DNA of 64,000 bases from NCBI RefSeq assembly GCF_900187565.1, contig NZ_FYED01000020.1:62001-126000 (forward strand), in the 5' to 3' direction. The position numbers and the translations under genes were made by a program. The notes beneath the pieces are model-generated. The model was not told the DNA's origin. It worked only from the letters and a program-made list of their open reading frames with translations, and ran no database searches. How positions within the stretch are numbered: position 1 is the first letter of the stretch; every line of letters starts with the position of its first letter. The stretch comes from Pseudomonas sp. Irchel 3A7. GTDB lineage: Bacteria > Pseudomonadota > Gammaproteobacteria > Pseudomonadales > Pseudomonadaceae. Below, piece by piece: positions 35,867 to 43,262 of the stretch.

Positions 35867-36244
35867 ATGCGCCAGCCCGATATCGAGATTTACCTGAAAG
35901 ACGCCGACGTCGACCACAAGGCCGTCTCCGCCTGGCTCGGCGAGGCATTGGGCCCGTGCACCGACTGGGTGCGGAAAGGCCAGACCTACAAGTGCAAGGC
36001 CGGTAACGTGCCGGTGACCTGGTTGCCCAAGGCCGTTGGAAAATGGAACAGCCTGTACCTGGAAAGTGACCAGACCCCGTGGGAAGACGACATCGCCTGC
36101 GCCCGCGCCGCGTTTGCCGCGCTGAACGTCGAAGTGCGCTGCGCGCCGGGCAGCTGGGTCGAGGAAGAAGGTGAGGAGACGGCTGATCGCTGGATTCGCA
36201 TCAGCGCCGACGGTGAAGAAGAAATCACCTGGAAAACGGCTTAA
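35867..36244 (+). CDS. Conserved hypothetical protein, 125 aa
   Basis: I do not recognise a named family. The protein starts MRQPDIEIYLKDADVDHK, is acidic, has four Trp-rich spots (AWLGEALG, CTDWVRKG, VTWLPKAVGKW, SWVEEEGEE) and ends RWIRISADGEEEITWKTA. There is no signal peptide or membrane segment, so it is probably cytoplasmic. The ATG at 35867 is preceded by GTGAGGA. In PAO1 a hypothetical gene sits at the same place between rlmA and a cold-shock gene, so the arrangement is conserved though the function is unknown. Confidence 0.8.
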   Translation: MRQPDIEIYLKDADVDHKAVSAWLGEALGPCTDWVRKGQTYKCKAGNVPVTWLPKAVGKWNSLYLESDQTPWEDDIACARAAFAALNVEVRCAPGSWVEEEGEETADRWIRISADGEEEITWKTA

Positions 36245-36262
36245 CCCCGTACACAAACCAAC

Positions 36263-36352
36263 TGTGGGAGCGAGCCTGCTCGCGAAGGCGGTGAGTCATT
36301 CAACATTGATGTCGACTGATCCACCGCTTTCGCGAGCAGGCTCGCTCCCACA
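36263..36352. repeat. REPIN (GAGCGAGCCTGCTC class)
   Basis: TGTGGGAGCGAGCCTGCTCG and its inverse flank about 40 bases. It lies between the convergent hypothetical gene and the cold-shock gene and is the only hairpin that could end both transcripts. Confidence 0.9.
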
Positions 36353-36379
36353 TTGTTTTTTGTGTTCTGAAGATCGGCT

Positions 36380-36589
36380 TTAAAGCCCCACCACATCCTC
36401 AGCCTGCAGCCCCTTCTGCCCTTCCACCACCGCATACTCGACCTGCTGGCCTTCGGTCAGTGAACGGTGGCCTTCACCGCGAATCGCGCGGTAGTGCACG
36501 AACACATCCACCCCGTCCGCGCGCTGAATGAAGCCGTAGCCCTTGGCGTCGTTGAACCACTTCACGTTGCCGGTTTCACGTGTTGCCAT
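36380..36589 (-). CDS. Cold-shock domain protein (CspA family)
   Basis: A single-domain RNA/ssDNA-binding protein of 69 residues, the usual Csp size. RNP1 is KGYGFIQ and RNP2 is VFVHY, preceded by GNVKWFNDAKGYG. The RBS (AGGGAG) precedes the ATG. The long 5' region (36590-36827, shared with plsB) has no gene and may hold a structured csp leader; whether it is cold-inducible cannot be told. Confidence 0.95.
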   Translation of the reverse strand: MATRETGNVKWFNDAKGYGFIQRADGVDVFVHYRAIRGEGHRSLTEGQQVEYAVVEGQKGLQAEDVVGL

Positions 36590-36782
36590 CTGTTCATACT
36601 CCCTTTTTATTATTGATCGGGCTTTTCGCAGGAAAGCCTCGGAACGTCAGCCTGCACATGCCGTCCCCTGAAGGGCAGCGGCGACAGAGCGCCGAGTATA
36701 TGTCAGACGTTTAATCTCTCAATAGCACTTTGATTGCCGCTTTTTTGCCGATTTTCGGCGAATCCGGCACACTATCGACCGC

Positions 36783-36805
36783 CCGAGCAAACGCTCGGTT
36801 TTTTT
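36783..36805 (+). terminator. Intrinsic-terminator-shaped hairpin 22 bases before plsB
   Basis: CCGAGC (36783-36788) and GCTCGG (36793-36798) pair around AAAC and are followed by seven T. The T-run ends at 36805 and the plsB ATG is at 36828. A possible promoter (TTGCCG at 36745 and CACTAT near 36770) lies upstream, so the hairpin would be at the very 5' end of the plsB mRNA. Confidence 0.75.
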
Positions 36806-36827
36806 CATTCACTCATGCAGATGCCGT

Positions 36828-39320
36828 ATGACCCGTTCCCCGCTCCGCCGTCTAGTGTTTGGCACCCTGCGCCGACTGTTGTACCTCTGGGTTCGCTCGG
36901 AGACGATCAACCAGTCGTCGTTCACCCTCAACCTCGACCGCAGTCGCCCGGTGTTCTACGTCCTGCAAAATCCTTCGCTGACCGACCTCGCCGTGGTCGA
37001 CACCGAATGCAGCAAGGCCGGCCTGCCACGTCCGGTGCTGCCGGTGTCGGTGGGCAACCTGCTGGAACCGGCGGCGTTCTTCTACTTGACGCCGGATCCG
37101 GACTGGCTCGGTCGCCAGGACAAGCGAGGTGCGCCGCCGACCCTGACCCGCCTGGTCAGCGCCCTGAGCCAAAACGCCGCCGAAGACGCACAGATCATTC
37201 CGGTCAGCGTGTTCTGGGGCCAGTCGCCGGACAGCGAGTCGAGCCCGTGGAAGCTGCTGTTCGCCGACAGTTGGGCGGTCACCGGGCGTCTGCGTCGCTT
37301 GCTCAGCATCATCGTGCTGGGTCGCAAGACCCGCGTGCAGTTCTCCGCGCCGATCCATCTGCGCGAGCTGATCGAGCACAACAAGGGCCACGAGCGCACC
37401 GTACGCATGGCCCAACGCATCCTGCGGGTGCATTTCCGCAACCTCAAAGCGGCCGTGATCGGCCCGGACATTTCCCACCGGCGCAACCTGGTCAAGGGCC
37501 TGGTCAACCAGCCTCTGGTCAAGCAGGCGATACTCGACGAAGCCGAGCGCGAAAACATCTCCCCGGAGAAAGCCAAGGCCCAGGCCCTGCGCTACGGCAA
37601 CGAAATCGCCTCGGACTACACCTACACCGCGATCCGCTTCATGGAAGTGGTGCTGAGCTGGTTCTGGAACAAGATCTACGACGGTATCAAGGTCAACAAC
37701 ATCGAAGGCGTGCAGAAGGTCGCTCCGGGTTATGAAGTGATCTATGTGCCCTGCCACCGCAGCCACATCGACTACCTGCTGCTGTCCTACCTGTTGTTCC
37801 GCAACGGCCTGACCCCGCCGCACATCGCCGCAGGGATCAACCTGAACATGCCCGGGATCGGCGGCCTGCTGCGCCGTGGCGGTGCGTTCTTCATGCGCCG
37901 CACTTTCAAGGGCAACCCGCTGTACACCTCGGTGTTCAACGAATACCTGCACACCCTGTTCACCAAGGGCTTCCCGGTGGAGTACTTTGTCGAAGGCGGC
38001 CGCTCGCGCACCGGGCGCATGTTGCAACCGAAAACCGGGATGCTGGCGATCACCCTGCGCAGTTTCCTGCGCTCCTCGCGCATGCCGATCGTGTTTGTGC
38101 CGGTGTACATCGGCTATGAGCGCGTGCTGGAAGGTCGCACTTATCTGGGTGAATTGCGTGGGGCAAGCAAGAAGAAGGAATCGATCTTCGACATCTTCAA
38201 AGTCATCGCCGCGCTCAAGCAGCGTTTCGGCCAGGTGGCGGTGAACTTCGGCGAACCGATCAAACTGGCGGAGTTCCTCGACAGCGAACAGCCGGACTGG
38301 CGTAAACAGGAACTCGGTCCGCAGTTCAAACCGGCCTGGCTCAACGAAACCACCAACCGCCTCGGCCAGAAAGTCGCGCAACATCTGAACGAAGCAGCAG
38401 CGATCAACCCGGTCAACCTCGTAGCGCTGGCGCTGTTGTCGACCAGCCGCCTGGCGCTGGACGATCGCGCCATGGCGCGGGTGCTCGACCTCTATCTGGC
38501 GCTGTTGCGCAAGGTGCCTTACTCGCCGCACACCACGCTGCCTGAGGGCGACGGCCGGGCGCTGATCGAGCACGTGAAGGATATGGATCTGCTGTCCGAG
38601 CAGAGCGATGCCCTGGGCAAGATTCTCTATCTGGACGAGCAGAACGCCGTCCTGATGACCTACTACCGTAACAACGTGCTGCACATCTTCGCACTGCCGG
38701 CACTACTGGCAAGTTTCTTCCAGAGCGCATCGCGCATGAGCCGCGAACAGATCCTGCGCTACACCCGCGCGCTGTACCCGTACCTGCAAGCCGAGTTGTT
38801 CATTCGCTGGTCGCTGGACGAACTGGACGGGGTGATCGATCAATGGCTGGAGGCGTTCGTCGAACAAGGCCTGCTGCGCTTCGAGAACGACGTTTACCTG
38901 CGTCCGGCGCCGAGCTCGCGGCATTTCGTGCTGCTGACGCTGCTGTCGAAAAGCATCGCCCAGACCTTGCAGCGCTTCTACATGACCGTTTCCCTGCTGC
39001 TCAACAGCGGCCAGAACAGCATCAGCGCCGAAGAACTGGAGGACCTGTGCACGGTCATGGCCCAACGCCTGTCGATCCTGCATGGCCTCAACGCCCCGGA
39101 GTTCTTCGACAAGAGCCTGTTCCGCCACTTCATCCAGACTATGCTCGATCTGGAAGTGTTCAAGCGCGACGAGGCCGGCAAGCTGGGCTATCACGAACTG
39201 CTCGGCGAACTGGCCGAGGGCGCGGCGAAACGGGTGTTGCCGGCGGAGATTCGCTTGTCGATCCAGCAGGTGGCGTTGCATCGCAGTGAAGATGCTGCGG
39301 ATCTTGTCGGGCGCGTCTGA
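36828..39320 (+). CDS. plsB: Glycerol-3-phosphate 1-O-acyltransferase
   Basis: PlsB acylates glycerol-3-phosphate at the inner membrane, the first step of phospholipid synthesis. The 830 residues match the long PlsB type. The four acyltransferase blocks are visible: YVPCHRSHIDYLLLSY (HX4D catalytic), GGAFFMRRTFKGN, VEYFVEGGRSRTGRM and IVFVPVYIGYERV. No good Shine-Dalgarno precedes the ATG, and a terminator-like hairpin sits 22 bases upstream, suggesting controlled expression. Confidence 0.97.
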   Translation: MTRSPLRRLVFGTLRRLLYLWVRSETINQSSFTLNLDRSRPVFYVLQNPSLTDLAVVDTECSKAGLPRPVLPVSVGNLLEPAAFFYLTPDPDWLGRQDKRGAPPTLTRLVSALSQNAAEDAQIIPVSVFWGQSPDSESSPWKLLFADSWAVTGRLRRLLSIIVLGRKTRVQFSAPIHLRELIEHNKGHERTVRMAQRILRVHFRNLKAAVIGPDISHRRNLVKGLVNQPLVKQAILDEAERENISPEKAKAQALRYGNEIASDYTYTAIRFMEVVLSWFWNKIYDGIKVNNIEGVQKVAPGYEVIYVPCHRSHIDYLLLSYLLFRNGLTPPHIAAGINLNMPGIGGLLRRGGAFFMRRTFKGNPLYTSVFNEYLHTLFTKGFPVEYFVEGGRSRTGRMLQPKTGMLAITLRSFLRSSRMPIVFVPVYIGYERVLEGRTYLGELRGASKKKESIFDIFKVIAALKQRFGQVAVNFGEPIKLAEFLDSEQPDWRKQELGPQFKPAWLNETTNRLGQKVAQHLNEAAAINPVNLVALALLSTSRLALDDRAMARVLDLYLALLRKVPYSPHTTLPEGDGRALIEHVKDMDLLSEQSDALGKILYLDEQNAVLMTYYRNNVLHIFALPALLASFFQSASRMSREQILRYTRALYPYLQAELFIRWSLDELDGVIDQWLEAFVEQGLLRFENDVYLRPAPSSRHFVLLTLLSKSIAQTLQRFYMTVSLLLNSGQNSISAEELEDLCTVMAQRLSILHGLNAPEFFDKSLFRHFIQTMLDLEVFKRDEAGKLGYHELLGELAEGAAKRVLPAEIRLSIQQVALHRSEDAADLVGRV

Positions 39321-39473
39321 GCTGCCAACATCCTCAGGAGCAAGGAGGCTTCCGATGTAGAGCGTCAAGATTTCGCATCGGCCCCGACGAGCATTCCTAC
39401 ACTAGGTTCGATTGCAATGACGGTAGGATCAGCGTTCGTCATTTCCGACGATCTAACTGATAAGGAAATCAAT

Positions 39474-39821
39474 ATGATCAACGAATCCGTAAAAACCATC
39501 GGCGGCTCCGTGCGCTATCTGCAAAAGATTGCATTGCCGCCAAACTCGACCCTTTATGTCAGCCTGCGAGATGTCTCTCTGGCAGATGCCCCGGCCAAAG
39601 AGCTTGCCAGTCAAGTGACGCCTCACGCGGAAACCGCGGGTTTGAGTTTCAACCTCACGTATAGCCTGGCGGATGTCCTGCCCGGTCACACCTATGCAAT
39701 CTGGGCAAACATCAGAACCGACGACGAACTGATTTTCACCACTACTCACCATCACTCGGTGGAATTGGGCGTCGACTACGTGCAAGGGCAGGAAGTACTG
39801 GTCAGCCCTGTCAGCAACTAA
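39474..39821 (+). CDS. YbaY/YscW-domain protein without signal peptide
   Basis: A 115-residue protein starting MINESVKTIGGSVRYLQKIA, with RBS AAGGAAA. The body (YLQKIALPPNSTLYVSLRDVSLADAPAKEL...SFNLTYSLADVLPGHTYAIWANIRTDDELIFTTT) matches the YbaY/YscW lipoprotein domain and is clearly homologous to the next gene. It lacks any lipoprotein or Sec signal, so it would be cytoplasmic unless exported otherwise. A longer start at 39417 adds no signal either. The function is unknown; the domain is shared with type III secretion pilotins. Confidence 0.85.
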   Translation: MINESVKTIGGSVRYLQKIALPPNSTLYVSLRDVSLADAPAKELASQVTPHAETAGLSFNLTYSLADVLPGHTYAIWANIRTDDELIFTTTHHHSVELGVDYVQGQEVLVSPVSN

Positions 39822-39973
39822 GCCCTACCACCGCTCAAACATCGGCTGAACCGTCCAGCATGCAATACAGGCTGCACGCTCGCTGCAAACTTGCGGGCGA
39901 TATTGCCGGTGGAATCCGTTAAATTGTCATTGACGCCGGTCTTCTTCGGGCGCCAATGACAAGGATCCGCCAC

Positions 39974-40372
39974 ATGAAAAAACTCTCTATCCTTGGGCTT
40001 ACCCTTTTACTGGGTGCCTGCCAGACACCTCACCCCGCCCCCAAGGCCAGCCTCGATGGCGAAGTCTTTTATCTGCAACGTATCGCCCTGCCACCCTCAG
40101 CGACATTGAGCGTCAGCTTGCAGGATGTGTCCTTGGCCGACGCACCTGCGGTCGTCCTCGACGAGCAGAAAGGCCCGGTCAAAGGCCAGGTGCCGCTGCC
40201 CTTTCACCTGACCTACGACCCGTCGCAGATCGAGCCCAATCACCGTTATTCGATCAACGCGCGCATTGAAGTCGATGGCAAATTGCTGTTCATCACCACC
40301 GAGAATCACGCCGTGCGACTGGACGGCACCGATCCACAGCCTGTGAAGGTCCGCGTCGACGCGGCCCGATAA
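39974..40372 (+). CDS. YbaY-like lipoprotein
   Basis: A 132-residue lipoprotein with signal MKKLSILGLTLLLGAC, Cys at residue 16 and mature part QTPHPAPKAS. The domain FYLQRIALPPSATLSVSLQDVSLADAPAVVL is a paralogue of the preceding protein. The residue after Cys is Gln, not Asp, so outer-membrane sorting is expected. The 152 bases before it hold no gene. Function unknown. Confidence 0.88.
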   Translation: MKKLSILGLTLLLGACQTPHPAPKASLDGEVFYLQRIALPPSATLSVSLQDVSLADAPAVVLDEQKGPVKGQVPLPFHLTYDPSQIEPNHRYSINARIEVDGKLLFITTENHAVRLDGTDPQPVKVRVDAAR

Positions 40373-40396
40373 GTCTTTTTGAGAAAGGAAGTTGCC

Positions 40397-41086
40397 ATGC
40401 TCCGCCCTACCCTTCGCTTTGCCGGCCTGTGCGCAGGTTTGATGATCTGCGCCAGCGCAATGGCGCTGTCGCTCAGCGACCTTTCACAAAAAGACGCCAC
40501 CGGCGGTCTCAAGGACGCCCTGACCCAAGGTGCGCAACTGGCCGTGAAACAACTCGGCACACCGGGGGGATTCAGCAACAACCCGGACGTGAAAATCGAG
40601 CTGCCAGGCAAGCTGGGAAAAGTCGCCAGCAAGATGAAACAGTTCGGCATGGGTGATCAGGTCGATCAACTGGAAACCAGCATGAACAAAGCGGCGGAAA
40701 ACGCTGTCGTCCAAGCCCAGCCAATCCTCGTCGATGCCGTGAAAAAGATGACGGTAGATGATGCCAAGGGCATCCTCAGCGGCGGCAACGACTCGGCCAC
40801 CCAGTACCTGAACAAAACCAGCCGCGAACAGATCCGCGCCAAGTTCCTGCCGATCGTCAAACAAGCCACCGACCAGGTCGGCCTGGCCCAGCAGTACAAC
40901 TCGTTCGCCGGGCAAGCTGCGACCATGGGCGTGATCGATACGAAGAATGCCAACATCGAAAGCTACGTCACCGAACAGGCGCTGAACGGCTTGTTCGAAA
41001 TGATCGGCAAGCAGGAAGAAACCATCCGCAACAACCCGGCGGCTGCGGCGACCAGTTTGGCGAAGAAGGTCTTCGGCACGCTCTAA
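40397..41086 (+). CDS. DUF4197 periplasmic protein
   Basis: A 229-residue exported protein with signal peptide (MLRPTLRFAGLCAGLMICASAMA) and a helical body. DATGGLKDALTQGAQLAVKQLGTPGGFSNNPDVKIELPGKL is the family hallmark. I chose the ATG at 40397 (RBS AAAGGAAG) over an in-frame TTG six codons upstream. It starts 24 bases after the YbaY-like lipoprotein, probably one operon. The family has no established function. Confidence 0.9.
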   Translation: MLRPTLRFAGLCAGLMICASAMALSLSDLSQKDATGGLKDALTQGAQLAVKQLGTPGGFSNNPDVKIELPGKLGKVASKMKQFGMGDQVDQLETSMNKAAENAVVQAQPILVDAVKKMTVDDAKGILSGGNDSATQYLNKTSREQIRAKFLPIVKQATDQVGLAQQYNSFAGQAATMGVIDTKNANIESYVTEQALNGLFEMIGKQEETIRNNPAAAATSLAKKVFGTL

Positions 41087-41102
41087 GCATCAACAAAAAA
41101 CC

Positions 41103-41192
41103 TGTGGGAGCGGGCTTGCTCGCGAAGGCGGTGTCTCAGTCAAAGTCTATGTTGACTGAGACACCGCCTTCGCGAGCGAGCCCGCTCCCACA
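41103..41192. repeat. REPIN, GCGGGCTTGCTCGCGA variant
   Basis: The left arm TGTGGGAGCGGGCTTGCTCG and right arm CGAGCGAGCCCGCTCCCACA flank about 45 bases that contain GGTGTCTCAGTCAA and its inverse TTGACTGAGACACC, so the whole element folds as one long hairpin. It lies between the convergent DUF4197 and fic genes. Confidence 0.9.
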
Positions 41193-41197
41193 ATGGT

Positions 41198-42544
41198 TCA
41201 GGCCGCCGATCCGGGTCGTAGAAAAAACACCCACTCCCGCCCCAGCTTGCGCTTTTCAAACAACTCCAGACCCACCAATCCATTCAACGTGGTCGACGCC
41301 GTGTTGTAGGAACACCCCAGATTCGCCTTCACATTGACCGCCGTAAACTCCTTGGCCATGCCACTCTTGGCCACCTGATATATCGTCCGCTGCTTTTCGG
41401 TCAGCCGATCGAAAAATCCAGACTCCGACAACCAACGATCAAAGCACTCGGCATTTATCAGACTCTTCCTATAAGCCTCGGTAAAACTGCTGACAGCACG
41501 CAACACCACCGAACACTGGAAATCGATGAAATACGTCAGGTCCAGATCGTCCGCTTCGGTTTTCAGATACGAGCGCCCGTACTTCACCGGCGCACTGCGC
41601 AGCAAGACGCTGATGGCAATGTAACGAAACGCCGAGAAATCATTCTTGAACATGAACCAGTAGAACAACGCCCTAGCGACGCGGCCGTTGCCATCGCGAA
41701 ACGGGTGCTCATAACCCAACGCAAAATGCAGCGCAATGCCCTTGATCAGCGGATGCAGATAGTCCGTCCGATGAGGATCGTTGTGGGATTGATTGATCCA
41801 TGCCGACAGCACCTGCAAACGCCCGGCGAGCCCGGCAGCAGGAGGCGGCACATGAACCGTATTGCCCTGTCCGTCCTGCACCACCACGTCATCGTTGACC
41901 CGCAAATCCCCCGGCGAATATTGCCCGTCATCGATACCTGATACGCCAACACGATGCAGTGCCTTGACCAGCTCGATACTCAGCGGTTCATAACGTTTTT
42001 CCCAAGCGAAGTTCATCATCTTGTAATTGTCGATCACCATTCGCTCATCCGGCGTACGCGGCAGGCGATGGCGCTTAAGCATGTCCTTGGCCACCCGGGT
42101 GGTAGTCGCCGCGCCCTCGAGCTGACTGCTGCTGATGGCTTCGTCTTCGATCAAATCATTAAGCAGATAACTGAAATGCGCGCGCTCGCCGATCTGGCTG
42201 GTCATGTACTCCAGCGCGGCAGTGGTGGCCTGTCGGTCCACGGCAGAAATCGCTTTTTGTGCCACGGGCGTCAGTATGAAGTTTCCCCACCGCATCGGCT
42301 CACCCAATGGCAACAGGCTGGAGTACTGCGCTGTTCGGGCCTTCTTGACCAAGGCCCAGCACAGATTCGAATCCAGCCCCGGCGCCCAGCGATAGCGCAA
42401 ATCATCGAACGACAGATATCGCCCCTGGTCGTCCAGAGGCTTGAGTAGAGCGAGGTAGTCCGAGAGGCGTTCCTTGTGCGGCGATGTTATCAGTAGATCA
42501 AAAACCGGGTCTGACCTGCCCCTGAATATGGGTGGTTTTTTCAT
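41198..42544 (-). CDS. Fic-domain AMPylase with built-in inhibitory helix and C-terminal winged helix
   Basis: Fic proteins transfer AMP (or related groups) to target proteins. The protein has 448 residues. The core motif HPFRDGNGRVAR is the full HxFx(D/E)GNGRxxR. The inhibitory motif SSQLEG (S-x-x-x-E-G) lies N-terminal to it, which makes this a class II, self-inhibited Fic needing no separate antitoxin. The last 70 residues (LTEKQRTIYQVAKSGMAKEFTAVNVKANLGCSYNTASTTLNGLVGLELFEKRK) look like a winged-helix DNA-binding domain. The start is uncertain: ATG at 42544 or GTG two codons upstream, with no strong RBS. The frame stays open another 116 codons upstream through repeats. Confidence 0.92.
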   Translation of the reverse strand: MKKPPIFRGRSDPVFDLLITSPHKERLSDYLALLKPLDDQGRYLSFDDLRYRWAPGLDSNLCWALVKKARTAQYSSLLPLGEPMRWGNFILTPVAQKAISAVDRQATTAALEYMTSQIGERAHFSYLLNDLIEDEAISSSQLEGAATTTRVAKDMLKRHRLPRTPDERMVIDNYKMMNFAWEKRYEPLSIELVKALHRVGVSGIDDGQYSPGDLRVNDDVVVQDGQGNTVHVPPPAAGLAGRLQVLSAWINQSHNDPHRTDYLHPLIKGIALHFALGYEHPFRDGNGRVARALFYWFMFKNDFSAFRYIAISVLLRSAPVKYGRSYLKTEADDLDLTYFIDFQCSVVLRAVSSFTEAYRKSLINAECFDRWLSESGFFDRLTEKQRTIYQVAKSGMAKEFTAVNVKANLGCSYNTASTTLNGLVGLELFEKRKLGREWVFFLRPGSAA

Positions 42545-42557
42545 TGGCACTGTCTCA

Positions 42558-42579
42558 AAAACTCGTGAAACCGAGTTTT
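42558..42579 (-). promoter_or_regulatory. Inverted repeat at the fic start (candidate operator)
   Basis: AAAACTCG (42558-42565) and CGAGTTTT (42572-42579) form a perfect 8+8 inverted repeat with a 6-base spacer, 13 bases before the fic ATG. A further ACTCGG half-site occurs upstream near 42599-42604 in the same orientation. The spacing fits a dimeric regulator, perhaps the winged-helix end of the Fic protein itself. Confidence 0.45.
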
Positions 42580-42631
42580 GAGTACAACATCCGGACATCC
42601 GAGTCTCAATATCGGACGGTTCTGAGATAAT

Positions 42632-42731
42632 TGTAGGAGTAAAGCTTGCTCTAGATGGCCATGACTCGTTTGATTGAGCGGTAAACATCCTCAGCCGCCA
42701 AGCCGTCTTCGCGAGCAGGCTCGCTCCCACA
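42632..42731. repeat. Decayed chimeric REPIN
   Basis: The left arm TGTAGGAGTAAAGCTTGCTC is a mutated TGTAGGAG-class REP, while the right arm CTTCGCGAGCAGGCTCGCTC is an intact copy of the common class. The two arms no longer match, so either the element is a hybrid or the left arm has decayed. Confidence 0.7.
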
Positions 42732-42793
42732 GGGGATCCGGGTATATCTGCAAGAAAGTGGTCGGCTGCAAGGCAGCCATCCCGGGCAAGCAA

Positions 42794-42859
42794 AGCAAGA
42801 GCAAGAGCAAGAGCAAGAGCAAGAGCAAGAGCAAAAGCAAAAGCAAGAGCAAGAGCAAA
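42794..42859. repeat. AGCAAG hexanucleotide satellite
   Basis: Eleven perfect or near-perfect 6-base units: six AGCAAG, two AGCAAA, two AGCAAG, one AGCAAA. Being a multiple of three, the array is open in several frames and would encode Ser-Lys or Ala-Leu repeats, but there is no sign that it is translated. Confidence 0.95.
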
Positions 42860-43079
42860 CCACAAACACCACCCCCGCTCTTCACCACTCATCAGGCCGA
42901 GCGTTAGCTCGCCTTAAGCTCTTGATCTTGATCCACCCGCCCCATCGGAAGGCTGAGTGGAGGCGTTCATCCGGGGATTGGCGCGCAGCGCCGTTCGACG
43001 CAGTCGAACCCATTGCATGTAGGTGCAGCGAAGCCAACCGGAGGGCAATGCCCCCGGATGAATGCCGGAGCGAAGGAAC

Positions 43080-43127
43080 CCCGAGCCCTGGCGAGGGGCC
43101 GGACGCTCGGGGCGAGCGTTTTTTTGG
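43080..43127 (+). terminator. Terminator-like hairpin in the satellite element
   Basis: CCCCGAGC at 43080-43087 pairs with GCTCGGGG around 43105-43112, then CGAGCG and seven T follow. It is shaped for plus-strand transcription although no plus-strand gene precedes it closely. Confidence 0.5.
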
Positions 43128-43228
43128 TTACTTTTTTTAGGCGCTTGTAAAAAAAGTGACTCGCCGTAAGGGCGAAACCATAAGTGGCCGTTACCGCAGA
43201 AACGGATATGTACTCGATCAATCAGGAG

Positions 43229-43253
43229 CTTGGTCGGCCCGAAGGCCGCCAAG
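43229..43253 (-). terminator. UUCG-loop hairpin after the RND permease gene
   Basis: On the minus strand CTTGGCGGCC-TTCG-GGCCGACCAAG forms a stem of CTTGG/CCAAG and CGGCC/GGCCG closed by an extra-stable C(UUCG)G loop, starting 9 bases after the permease stop. No U-run follows, so it probably protects the mRNA 3' end. Confidence 0.5.
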
Positions 43254-43262
43254 TCCAGCCAC

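Larger units (their letters stand above)
42545..43262. other. Gene-free region between fic and the efflux operon
   Basis: These 718 bases hold no convincing gene. From left to right they contain the fic operator candidate, a decayed REPIN, the AGCAAG satellite, a CCCCGAGC/GCTCGGGG stem followed by CGAGCG and seven T (43080-43127), an ACTTTTTTT/AAAAAAAGT stem (43130-43157), and a CTTGG-CGGCC/GGCCG-CCAAG stem (43229-43253) with a UUCG loop on the minus strand. From memory, very similar stretches recur in other fluorescent pseudomonads, so 42790-43255 may be a dispersed element. Confidence 0.6.

Noticed and set aside
41198..42544. Fic gene as half of a toxin-antitoxin pair
   Set aside because: No small antitoxin gene flanks it and the inhibitory SSQLEG motif is inside the protein itself.
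42545..42892. N-terminal extension of the fic frame with Leu-Ala repeats (116 codons)
   Set aside because: The extension is made of satellite and REP sequence; Fic homology starts after the ATG at 42544.
42674..42907. Plus-strand frame ending in a Ser-Lys repeat tail
   Set aside because: It starts inside a REP sequence and consists mostly of the AGCAAG satellite; no RBS and no conserved protein part.
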